Below, in pieces: positions 26,801 through 38,800 of a stretch of 64,000 bases of DNA (position 1 is its first letter; each line of letters opens with the position of its first letter). The stretch is from Argyresthia goedartella (taxonomy: Eukaryota; Arthropoda; Insecta; Lepidoptera; Argyresthiidae): assembly GCA_949825045.1 (NCBI GenBank), contig OX463809.1, forward strand, positions 7,219,501 through 7,283,500, read 5' to 3'. A program made the translations under genes and the position numbers. A model generated the notes under the pieces. The model was not told the DNA's origin, searched no databases, and worked only from the letters and a program-made list of their open reading frames with translations.

Positions 26801-29800
26801 TTTCAATGTTACTCCTCATATACTCCTCAAAGACCTCATAAAAATAAGACGGTCATATTATCTATGCACCTCGCTGCAGTTCACAAGCTAAGAGGGCCCC
26901 AATAATTTATTAATATTCCCACACAGACACAGACGGTAACCCAAATAAGAATATGATTGAATGATACTCCACCATGCTGGCTCAGTGCGTTTTGATAGAG
27001 TGGTGTCGGGTTGCAGCCGGTTGTTGACTGCAACCCGATTACCAGCGGTAAAAATTTACGTAGGTACTGAAAAGAAGATATTAGGTAGGTACTGAAAAGA
27101 AGATATATAAGCTGGATAGATAGATAAAGTCTGTATTTACCTCCTCAGAACCTGCGCCCAGTTCTCGAGCACCTCTTCACCACACTCCTTGGACACTTCT
27201 CCAGTCCCGCTGAGCAGGGGTTCGTCACCGTCTGTGAACAAATGAGGGTTATTTGTTAATGTTTACCCTGATAATGCCTATGAGGCCAAGCCCCCCTCTA
27301 ACAAAAATAATGGGTCTGCCACTGTAAACTACTTCTAAACGAGTCACTTAACCTCAGACACCACTCACAAAATGCATTTTGTTTGAAATAAGATCTCCTA
27401 AATCCTCATTTGTGTCGTTGAACGTTTCGAGAGGGCACATCTGTCTACATCCATACATAGGAGTACATCACGCCTTTTCCCAGAAGAGCGCTCGGCAGAG
27501 ACTTGCTTGACATACATCTCTCGCTCTGCTCGATCGCTGAAGCACGACCGGTCCAGCCCGCCGAAGCTCTCCGCGCTGCAGACTGAGTGTCGGCTGGACA
27601 GCGACAGCGGCATCAAGTAGCGCGACCGGTCCAGCTCGCTGCCCACCTCGTACTTTCACGCTTACTGGAGTCCGGGTCGCAGGGCTCCGGCGGCGCGGGC
27701 TACGTGTGCGACGGCGACGGCAGCAGGCTGGACAGCGACAGCGGCAGCGTGTAGCGTGACTGGTCCAGCTTTCTGCCCACCTCGTACTGTCGCGCTTACC
27801 GGAGTCCGGGTCGCAGGGCTCCGGCGGCGCGGGCTACGTGTGTGACGGCGACGGCAGCAGGCTGGACAGCGACAGCGGCAGCGTGTAGCGCGACTGGTCC
27901 AGCTTTCTGCCCACCTCGTACTGTCGCGCTTACCGGAGTCCGGGTCGCAGGGCTCCGGCGGCGCGGGCTGCGTGTAGGACGGCGACGGCAACAGGTTGGA
28001 CAGCGACAGCGTATAACGCCGGTCCAGCTCTCCGAAGCTCTCTACGCTGCCCACCTCATATTTCAGGAGGCCAGACTTGTCCGTCACCTGTGGTGGGATG
28101 GAAAGAGACATGTATGGAACTACAAGCAGCGATGTTACAACCATGAAAACAACATCATCATCACTGGTGTTCTCACAAACCCCTTCCAAGGGTGTGGGGA
28201 CTCAGGGTCAGATCAGATCTATGAATTTCTTCCTGAAGAATCGCACCTGTCTACTGTAAACATTCAAGACACGAAGGTTTTATCAGTTTTCGCCTTAGCC
28301 GAGTGCCTGTGCGTGGCCCATTTTCATTTTACTGCATCATCAGGTAGATGGAATATTTTCTTCAATGCTTCCTGGGTACCGTCTAGCTGATTGGAAAATG
28401 CCAACTGGGCTGACGCGCAGGATATCAACGTTTTACTATCTAACTGACGAGGACCTCTGTGGCGCAGCGGTTGTGGCTCTGCCTACCATGCGGGAGGTCT
28501 TGGGTTCCATCCCCGGCTGGGGATAAAGAAAAAAATCCCCAGGTCTTGGTTGTTTATATGCGTGTGACGTCGCTGTTACTGGTTCCCACGACACAGGGTA
28601 TACTAGTATGGGGCCAGGAGCGATTTTGTGCCTGTACATAAATGTTTATGTTTAACTCTTTGGGATAGTTGTTCAGAACAAATTCAATATAACGGCTTAC
28701 CTCTTTCAAGTGAATGTAGAACTGTTGCACGAGCGGCCGCTTCGAGTAATACCAAAACCTTTCTGTGGGCGGATGTATTTTCACTGGAGTTTCCACCACC
28801 AATCTGAAACAAACTTTATAGCTTACAGAATGAATTTGAAGGCTTAACTAGACCACCCTTTCATAGGCCACCATAATGCCTATCAAATTCACTAAAAAAG
28901 CAATATAAAGTTCTGCATTTGATATTTAACATCAACTTGTACGTGTACAATGAGACTGGAGACGATGACGTGGTAATGATGATACCTATATCCTGCAGTG
29001 GGTGAATTTGGGCTGATTGATTGATAGCAACTATCTACAAATAACCTGGGCATCATCATCATATCTATAGTGGCCTCACCTCAGCGGGTCCCGTATCCCG
29101 CGTATAACAAGGTCCAAGGCGAGCGACATGTGCGCCGGCGCACCCTCACCGCTCGCCACGTTGAACGCGCCCAGCGACGACTCGCCCGCGTTCCACATCG
29201 CGCAGACCGAGCAACCGGAGCCGTCCGCGTCCGTCGAACTGTTCACCTACGGGAAATAACTTATATTCACTCTGAACAACTGACAAGGGATCGCTTAATC
29301 GCTTGGCGACGAACAGAGGAGTCATGGTGTCACTGTCTATCGTTCGAGAACTAACGTCATTCCTGAGTCAGACAATTGCCGAATGCACAGACTCAAATAA
29401 AGTGCCACTTAACCCTTTCGATGCGGTTTAAAAAGTTAGCCAGCGATTTTGAACTTTATGGCGTGGTTCAAAACCTGTCTAATTTGGAGATTGCCTCAAA
29501 TTGTCACTAGATGGCGCCGTATGTCGGCTGCCTCGCGCAAGCGTTTGTTTTGTCGTAGAATATAAGATAAGTGTGTTACAATGACCAGACGAGAGAGAAT
29601 TACTATGTTGATTGAAAGTACAATATAACTATCAAGTTAATTTGGCTTTTATTTAAGACCCTAAAGCGGTCATTATCCATGGTCCTTCGAACCGAAAAGT
29701 TTTAGTTTTTGAGGAATTAAGAGTTCCGTAGCTCAGTACGTGTGAGCTACTCTTCGCATCGTTCCCATAGTATCAGTGGATCGCTGTTCAGAGGGATACG

Positions 29801-32800
29801 ACTTGAGTACAGTGATTGCAGCGAAGTAGCGACTAGCAGAGCCAAGCTGAAATCACAGGCGGTGTGTACCACCGCCAGGAGCAGGACAGCGGAGAGGGAG
29901 ACAGCGAGCACGTCACAACAGCAGATCGAGTGGTTATCGGTTGGTACGAGAAGTGAGTGAGGTGGTCAAGTGCAAATCGTGAGTACATTTATATTATTTG
30001 GTTCGTGGAAGTTCAACCTTATAAAGGAGTTCAAAACTTGTGGAAATTCATCAAGACAGTTAGACATTTTCAACCTTATAGCAAAGCAGTTCAGAACTTA
30101 GTGAATTTATTACATACATTAGATTTAGGACTTAGAAAAATTAAGAGAAAAACGGAGGTACGGGGAATCCATGCCGGATTTCGCCTAAGTCTCAATTAGT
30201 TGTTAGAACTTGTAATATTTTCAAGAATTTACTTTCGACACTTGTGATTTTCTTTAGGATTGAATTAGTTATAAAGTGTATACTTGTAAGCAATTATTTG
30301 GTTGTTGGATTTACTAAATTATTTGTTACAACATGGAGTCTTTAATTAGTTATCAACAAGACTTGTCAGAACGTATAACTAAGGCAAGAAGTAACTTTAA
30401 AAAGTCTCCTAAGGAACGCATTACTAAAGATTATGTCGAAAATAGATTGGAATCATTAGATCAGTTGTGGAGTGATTTTAGACAGGGACATAAAGAGTTA
30501 CTGCAAACAGCAGATTCTAAATTATTAAAGGCTGAGACCTACACAACATCTGATATATATGATGAAACAGAGGAGCTGTTCACCAATTACAAGTGTGAGT
30601 TGAAAAAGATTTTAAGTTGTTTTAGGGTCCAGCCTAGTTCAAGTGTAAACGTAAGCAATGATAGCTCTAACACAAAATCATCTCAAGTCAAGTTACCGAA
30701 GATAACTATTCCAACATTTTCAGGCAAATATACGGAATGGATAACTTTTCGAGATTTGTTCGTATCTATGATACACAATAATAATGCCTTAGATAACGTA
30801 CAAAAGTTACAATATCTTAAAGGTTACTTGACTGGAGAAGCAGAACAACTGATTAGATACACACCTGTGACTGACGCAAATTATCATCAGTGTTGGAAAC
30901 AGTTAGAGGAACGTTATAGCAATAAGAAGTACCTGTCACATTGTATACTAAAGCGTTTACTTAGTCAGCGGAATATAACTGCTGAGTCAGCAGGATGTTT
31001 AAAAGAATTAATGGATACGTCATCGGATTGTTTGAGTGCGTTAAGCAATTTAGGCATTGATGTATCAACATGGGATATAATTGTTATCCATCTGCTTTCG
31101 CTCAAGTTGGATTCAGAGTCACGAAAGCAGTGGGAATTGAATGTAACATCGAATTTGTCTTCGGACTCATTACCCACGTTTGGGCAGTTCAAGGAGTTTT
31201 TAACTGGCAGATATAGAGCACTCGAGTTTATTGAGCCAAAAAGTGTAATGAAGGTATCAAGTTCTAGCGTAAAACCATCAAGTGGTGGTAGTGTGAGTAA
31301 GCCAAAGGTACTGCATGTTACAAATGCGGCTACAGTAGCCTGTGAGTTTTGTACTGAAGGTCATAAATTGTGCTTCTGTAAAAAATTTGCAAACGAAGAT
31401 TATGCTGCACGTCATGCCTTTGTTACGAATAACCGAATGTGTTACAACTGCTTAGGGGCGAACCACTCGGTTAGATTTTGCCAAAAAACCACCACTTGTA
31501 GAATTTGTAGAAGGAAGCATCACTCCCTACTTCATCCGAGGAGTGAGCCGGCTTCAAATGTTAATACGAGTAGTTCAGTTCAAACAGTCAATTCAGTTCC
31601 GAATGAAGAAACTGTTAGTGGGGCGGGAACTAGCCGTTCCACGAATGAGACCACACCGGTTCTGACCTGTTTTTCTAAAGGAAAGTCAGGTAGTCAAGTT
31701 TTGTTGCCCACAGCACTTGTGAGTGTACAATCAAAAACAGGTCAGTACCGGCCATTTAGAGCGTTGTTAGATCAGGGTTCGCAAGCCTCATTTGTAACGG
31801 AGGCCACAGTTCAAGGGTTGAGCCTGAGTAAAACACATGCCAACCTGTCAATTTCCGGAGTAGGCGGAGATCAGCAGTCGATGAGATCAAGTTCAGCGGT
31901 GACGTTAGATATCCAGTCATTAACGGATCCGAACTTTAAATTGAAGATCAAATGTTTTGTGCTTACAAAAATAACAACATTACTACCTGAGAGAGAGGTA
32001 GTGGTGCCGGACTGGAATCAATTGCAGCATTTGTGCTTGGCTGATCCAGAGTTCAATTCACCCAATAAAATAGACATTTTGTTGGGGGCGGAGGTCTATA
32101 GCCAGATTATAAAGGAGGGTGTAGTGAGAGGGCCCGCAGGGTCCCCAGTAGCTCAGTGCACTTCTCTGGGATGGATATTGTCTGGATCTACGGGCAACGC
32201 AGGTATAGGAAACAAAATATCAGTCTTGCATGCGCAAGTAGATGAAAATGAGGTCATTAAAAGATTTTGGGAATTGGAAAACGAGCCTTTATTGAGAACA
32301 CCAATTCTATCAAAAGAAGAACAAAGATGCGAAGACATCTTCACAACCACAACACGTAGAGACGAGAATGGTAGGTACGTGGTGAAATTGCCGTTTCGCG
32401 ATGAGGAACCGTCCTGTAAACAAGGAGAATCACGTGAAATTGCAATAAAGAGATTAAGGTCACTAGAAAGAAAGTTCACTAAAGATAAACTACTAAAAGA
32501 TAGGTACACGGAAGTTATAAATGAGTATTTAAAGCTAGGTCACATGGTGTCAGTATCAGAATTGGACCTAAATAAAGAAAAAGCGGTCTACTTACCACAC
32601 CATGCAGTTGTTAGGGACGACAAGTGCACCACCAAAGTCAGGGTAGTTTTTGACGCATCCTGCAAAAATGAAAACGGGGTATCACTCAATGACACCTTGA
32701 TGGTTGGACCCACATTGCAGCCAGATTTGCGCCATTTGATCATGGGATGGAGGAAGCATCCGGTATGTTTAACAGCGGACGTTGTTAAGATGTACCGAAT

Positions 32801-35800
32801 GGTAAAGGTAGCAGAAGAAGATTGCGATTATCAACGTATCGTTTGGAGAAATAATCCAGATGATCTAATAAAGGATTACAAACTGCTCACCGTTACCTTC
32901 GGTACAGCTTCAGCTCCGTACTTAGCCGTGAAAGCTCTAAACCAAGTTGCTATAGATCACAAAGAAAAGTATCCAATCGCAGCAGAACGAGTAGCAACAG
33001 AGTTTTACATGGATGATTTGATGTCTGGTTGTCAAACCATAGAAGAAGGAATAGTGTTATATAAGGAAATGGACTCACTATTAAAGGAAGGTGGATTCAT
33101 TTTGCAAAAATGGTCGAGTAATAAAGATGAGTTACTGGAAATAATAGATCAAACAGGGGAAATCAAAATTGAAGAAAAGAAAGAGCACAAAAACTTAGAA
33201 TGTAAACAAGAGAATATTGTAAAGATTTTAGGACTTACCTGGAACAGAACACGCGACGAATTCCAATACTCGGTAAAACTGCCTTCGTTGTCTGCACCTG
33301 TAACAAAAAGGAAAATAATATCAGATGTTGCAAGGCTATTTGACCCACTGGGGTGGATAGCACCATGCGTAATAAAAGCAAAAATCTTTATACAGCGACT
33401 GTGGATAGCGGGGACTGGTTGGGACGAAGAACCACCAACCAGTATTTTAGAGGATTGGTATACTTACCGTAATGAGTTAGGTCAACTAACAGATTTTAGT
33501 ATTCCTAGGTGGCTGTTCACCAAGGAAGATGATGTACTGGTGGAGTTACATGGCTTCTCCGATGCATCCAATGTTGCTTATTCGGCTGTAGTATACCTGC
33601 GTGTAGTCAGTTCATCAGGAGAAATTCATGTCGTTCTCGTTGGCGCAAAAACCAGAGTATCACCCGTCCGGCAAGTCAGTATTCCACGCTTGGAACTCTG
33701 TGGCGCGGTTCTACTAGCCAAGCTGCTGGTAGAGATTGCCAAGGTGCTGAACATTCCAATCAGCAATGTAAGAGCATGGACGGATTCGATGGTGGTGCTG
33801 GCTTGGTTGAATAAACATCCAAATAACTGGAAGACATTTGTGGCCAATAGAATTTCCGAAATCCATTCCACATTAGAATCATCACAGTGGTCGCATGTCT
33901 CGACGAAGGAAAATCCAGCTGATTGTGCGTCACGCGGAATTCGGCCATCAGAGCTAGTTGAGTTAGATTTATGGAAATTTGGTCCAAGGTTTCTATGGGA
34001 GAAAAACATTTCATTTAAAAAATTAAAGAACAACGAGACGCACGAGGAACAGTCGTTGAAGATTCATGTTGCTACGGTAGAGGAGTCGATTGTGGACAAG
34101 TATTCTTCACTAAAGAAGCTAATTCGTGTGGTAGCATATTGTAGAAGATTCGTCACTAAAAAGCAAATTTTGGATAAAGGTCAATGTGTAAAGTATTTAC
34201 ATAAGTGGGAGTTGGATGAAGCGCTATTGATTTGTAGTAGATTAGTTCAAGCGGCAGAGTTCAAATCAGAAATAAAAGAAATAAAAACTTACGGACAGGT
34301 CAAATCCAAATCGTCGAAACTGTTAAGTTTGAACCCTTTCATCGACGATAAGGGATTGCTAAGAGCAAACGGGAGAATATCTCAGTCTCAAGAATCCGAG
34401 AATGTTAAGCAACCAATCCTGCTGCCGCACAAGTCGCACTTTTCGGATTTAGTAGTTGACAATGCGCACAAGAAAACGTTGCATGGGGATGCACAATTAA
34501 TGCTAAATTTCATCCGATCAGCGTACTTTTTAGTAGGAGCAAAGAATCTGGTGAAACATCATGTTCGTAAATGTGTGATTTGCGTGCGGCACAAGGCAAA
34601 GATACAAACCCAACTTATGGGATCCTTACCTTCAGTCCGAGTTACACCGGCTAGGGCGTTCTTAAGTAGCGGTGTAGATTATGCAGGACCAATTATGCTG
34701 AGAACCTCTAAAGGCAGAGGCCATAGAAGTTATAAAGGATATATATGTTTGTTTGTGTGTATGGTCACAAAGGCTGTACACATTGAAGTTGTGAGTGAAC
34801 TCACATCTAGAGGATTTTTAGAATCATTTAAACGATTTGTGGCTAGACGCGGCCATTGTGCTGACTTGTATAGCGACAATGGCACGAATTTTGTAGGAGC
34901 CTCAAAGGAGCTCAAAGCTCTGTTTGAAGCGGAGAGATCAACGATGGTACAAGAGATAGCTGATAGTTTAGCTGTCAATGGAACCAACTGGCATTTTATT
35001 CCCCCTCGAGCCCCCAGTTTTGGTGGATTATGGGAATCTGGCATAAAATCGACCAAATATCATATAAAACGAGTAATTGGCGAGTCCACATTGACGTACG
35101 AAGAGATGAGTACACTATTGAGTCAAGTTGAAGCATGTCTCAATTCAAGACCATTTTTTTTAAAAAACATCACCATGCTTTTTCCCTCCTTGATAGAGGA
35201 TCGAACTCAATACCTCAAAGTCATTAGTCTGGCATCTAACCCGTTGGGCTATCGTCCACTCTAATGACTTTGAGGTATTGAGTTCGATCCTCTATCAAGG
35301 AGGGAAAAAGCATGGTGATGTTTTTTAAAAAAAATGGTCTTGAATTGAGACATGCTTCAACTTGACTCAATAGTGTACTCATCTCTTCGTACGTCAATGT
35401 GGACTCGCCAATTACTCGTTTTATATGATATTTAATCATATCATTCGGTCATTATCCAAAACCTATGAATTTGAGTTTCGAGGGAGGCTCAGGGAGGGTG
35501 TCTCCCAGCGAGAATGCTTAAACATCTTAATAATTAATTAATATAGATGGCACTTTATATAATACCTGGTGGGTATAAGCGGTCTTTCATAAATAGCCAA
35601 TATTTACTGTAAAACTGCGTACACCCATCTCCAAAATTCTTTTTTGGATGGGAGTTCCTCATCAGAATATAATTAAAATAAATAACTAATATATTACTAT
35701 TTCAAGCAGTCTCATATCTGCATGCTTCACGTTGCGTCCAGCGCCCAGAAAGATGCCGAAACAGCGCTCGATGTACAGCCCTCCCGCAGTTAAGGACTGG

Positions 35801-38800
35801 AAACAAACACAGACATACATTTACACATGGTACACAAAGCGGTGGCAAATTTATAAAAACTTATTTAAATTTACTGTTTAACGCTCCCACACGAAAAGAA
35901 GAAAAGAAGAAGCATGCGAAGGGATTTATTCGTGGAAACAATGGTTTACAATTTGGTCTTGGTAATAGAGGAGTAAAGATAAAAGCAAAAGTGTAAATCT
36001 CCAATTTTGTTGATTTTGTGACATTCGACTTAAACCTGTAAATCTTTAGACTCATATAATTGAGTGTAGACGAGACTCATATAATTCAACAGGGGCCACA
36101 TATATTGTGTTGCCGGAGACCTGCTGCTGCAGGTTGATGGTGATCTGCTTGTGGATGCCGCCACGCATCTTTCCGCACAGCAACATCTGTTATTGGAAAT
36201 ACGCAGGTTTTTTTTTGGACTACCCTGTTTAATTTTTCTTTGGCGCCTGTCGGTTTGATATTATTTAGTTCAGTAACTATTGTTTCTCAATTAAGCGAAT
36301 TTGTATTATTTTTGAGAAATAAATATCTTAAGCCATAAACCATACAGGCGTGTGGCCCACGCCGCGGCGTCGTTCCGGTGACCTGCTTGTCGATGCGGCC
36401 GCGCAGCTTGAACCCAACACGTTGCTTCACCGGTGTAGGTACATACCTTCGTGTCGTCCGCGTCGTTGCGGGTGACCTGCTGCAGGCTTGTGAATGCCGC
36501 CGCGCAGCTTGAACACGACGCGCTGCTACACCGGTGCAGGCACATACCTGCGTGTGGCCCACGTCGTTGCCGGTGGCCTGCTTGTTGATGTCGCCGCGCG
36601 ACTTAAACTCGACACACTGCTTCACCGGTGTAGATACCCACCTGCGTGACGTCCGCGTCGTTGCCTGTGACCTGCTGCAGGTTGATGGTGACCTGCTTGT
36701 CGATGCCGCCGCGCAGCTTGAACCCAACGCGCTCTTTGGGCACGTGACTGAATACGCCCTGTGGAGTAAACGCCGATTAATACATATTGCGCAACAAGTT
36801 CCCCGAATACATACTTAGGCTCACGCCTTTCCCCCAGAAGGCAGTAAATAAAGGCGATCTGGAGATGATGACAAGATCCCTAAATACATTATGTTGATTG
36901 TGAATTGATGACGAACTTACTAAAGCCTGTGCGCTGCCAAGCGACAACGTAAAGCTTTGAGGCATTTTCGCGCAAAAAGAAAACTATTTGATTAATATTG
37001 ATTATTTTGTTGTAAAAAGTGTTAGTTTAAACTAAACTTTGTTGATAATAATTTAGAATTGTATATTATAGTTGGTAAATTATTATCATTAGAGTAAGAT
37101 TTTAGTATTTTCAACACAGTGTATATTGTACAGATATAAACTAAACTGAAAACTGAAAGTGAAACTATTTACTTGTTTTTAGCTGATTACCGATTCGCAC
37201 CGCTAGTTCGCGTCAGAATACTTGAAAGGAGGTCTCATCAAATTGTTTGTTAAGTTTAGTTAAAGAAATAAAAAAAAAACATTTTCATTTCATAAAATAC
37301 AACTGCTGGAAAACGTTTTTGTTGATATAGGTTCAGCTTGAGACACGTTTCTAAATTTATTGGACTACCTTGTCAGTACGGTGGGTCTAGTCTAGAGCGT
37401 CAAATACCGTATTACGGAGTGCTCTAAGATTCTTCTTAATGCATCTACATCTCAATATCAATTTCAATTTGTTTATTTTTCAATTGCATCCTACAGCAAA
37501 AATACCATTTTGAAACAAAGGTGCGTTATACGTAATTACATACTTAGAAGTTAAGTATCTTGCATACATCTTTCTATCGATCTCTTATACTCTCTCTTCA
37601 AGCATGCTATCCCACTCGTGAATATATCACACTGTGGAGATGAAGTGAGCGAGGTTCAAGTTCAAGTTCAAAGATTTTTATTCATAATAGCACAAAAATT
37701 GAGACTTAATGAACGTCATAACATAATCAAGCAAGCATAATATAACATTAAGTAGGTGCCTAATTATTACATAGAACATAATATTAGGTCCTTACATATG
37801 AAATTGGCGTTTTGCATGGGAGGAACATAAAGTCGTTTTTTTTAAATATAATATATTTATTTGATCAAAGTATGAACCATTGCTATTTATACACTTTTGC
37901 CATCTCATAGGTAGTTATTCGATCCTTTTACTAAAAAAAACATTCGGTCGGGAATCAATAAAATCTTTGAAGGCGGTTTGGACTGCCCCATCGGAGTTTA
38001 ATTTTTTATCTATCAAGAAGTTATCCAAATTTCGAAAAAAATTGGTAATCTGTTGGAGCAAGGTCCGGAGAGTACGGTGGATGTCTTAGACATTCCAATT
38101 GAAGCTCCTCTAATATGGTAGCCGTCTGTTGCGCAGTGTGTGGTCTAGCGTTATCATGAAGCAGCAGTGGCCTAGAGCGATTGACCAGCCTCGGTTGTTT
38201 ATCAGCTAGCTTTTCCATCATGATTTGCAATTGCTGACAATAGACATCTGCCGTAATCGTCTGGCCAGATTTAAGAAAGCTGTAGTGAACGACACCAGCA
38301 CTAGTCCTTTAAGTAACTTTTTTGGAGTCAATTTTCGCTTGGGGCATGGTTTGGCTGGTTCGGCAGGGTTCAGCCATTGCGATGAGCGCTTCCAATTACC
38401 GTACAGGATCCACTTTTCATCACAGGTAATGATTCGATTTAAAATGTTTTCATTATTGTGCCGGTGAGTAATGCAACGCAGCAGTCAACGCGCGTTTGTT
38501 GATTTGCTTCACTCAGTTCGTGAGGTACCCACCTTTCAAGCTTTTTCACCTTCCCAATTTGCTTCAAGTGGATTAAAAAAGTTTTATCACTAACACCGCA
38601 GCCTGCAGCTAACTCGGACGTGGTTTGCGATGGATCCGCTTCCACAATAGCCTTCAAAATTCTTCATTATCAACTTAGGTCGAAATTTCCAGAACGAAAA
38701 CGTTGGAACCAAAAACGCACTGTGTTTTCTATTGCGGCACCGTTGCCATACACATGATTAATCCTTCGAGCCGTTTCTGCATCACTGGTGCCACGGTCGT

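Larger units (their letters stand above)
29476..35458 (+). mobile_element. BEL/Pao LTR retrotransposon, 3' end replaced by a foldback
   Basis: A 5' LTR, primer-binding site, leader and one long gag-pol frame are followed by a SINE insertion, an inverted duplication and only the last 13 bp of the 3' LTR (CGGTCATTATCCA, 35446-35458). The AAACC duplication brackets both ends, so outer borders are those of the original insertion. It lies antisense in the intron between RabGAP1 exons 8 and 7. Confidence 0.9.

Noticed and set aside
27662..28390. Plus and minus frames of about 180 codons through the 134-bp array
   Set aside because: They arise from the exon 10 repeats; the in-frame reading that matches exon 10 contains stops in the copies.
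35055..35433. Pure assembly artefact as the explanation for the palindrome
   Set aside because: Sequence returns to the true LTR terminus and target duplication, which an accidental foldback join would not predict; kept as a real finding, though raw reads must confirm.
36105..36190. A functional extra exon between exons 6 and 7
   Set aside because: Exon 6 joins exon 7 in phase and in alignment without it, and the copy lacks a good donor.
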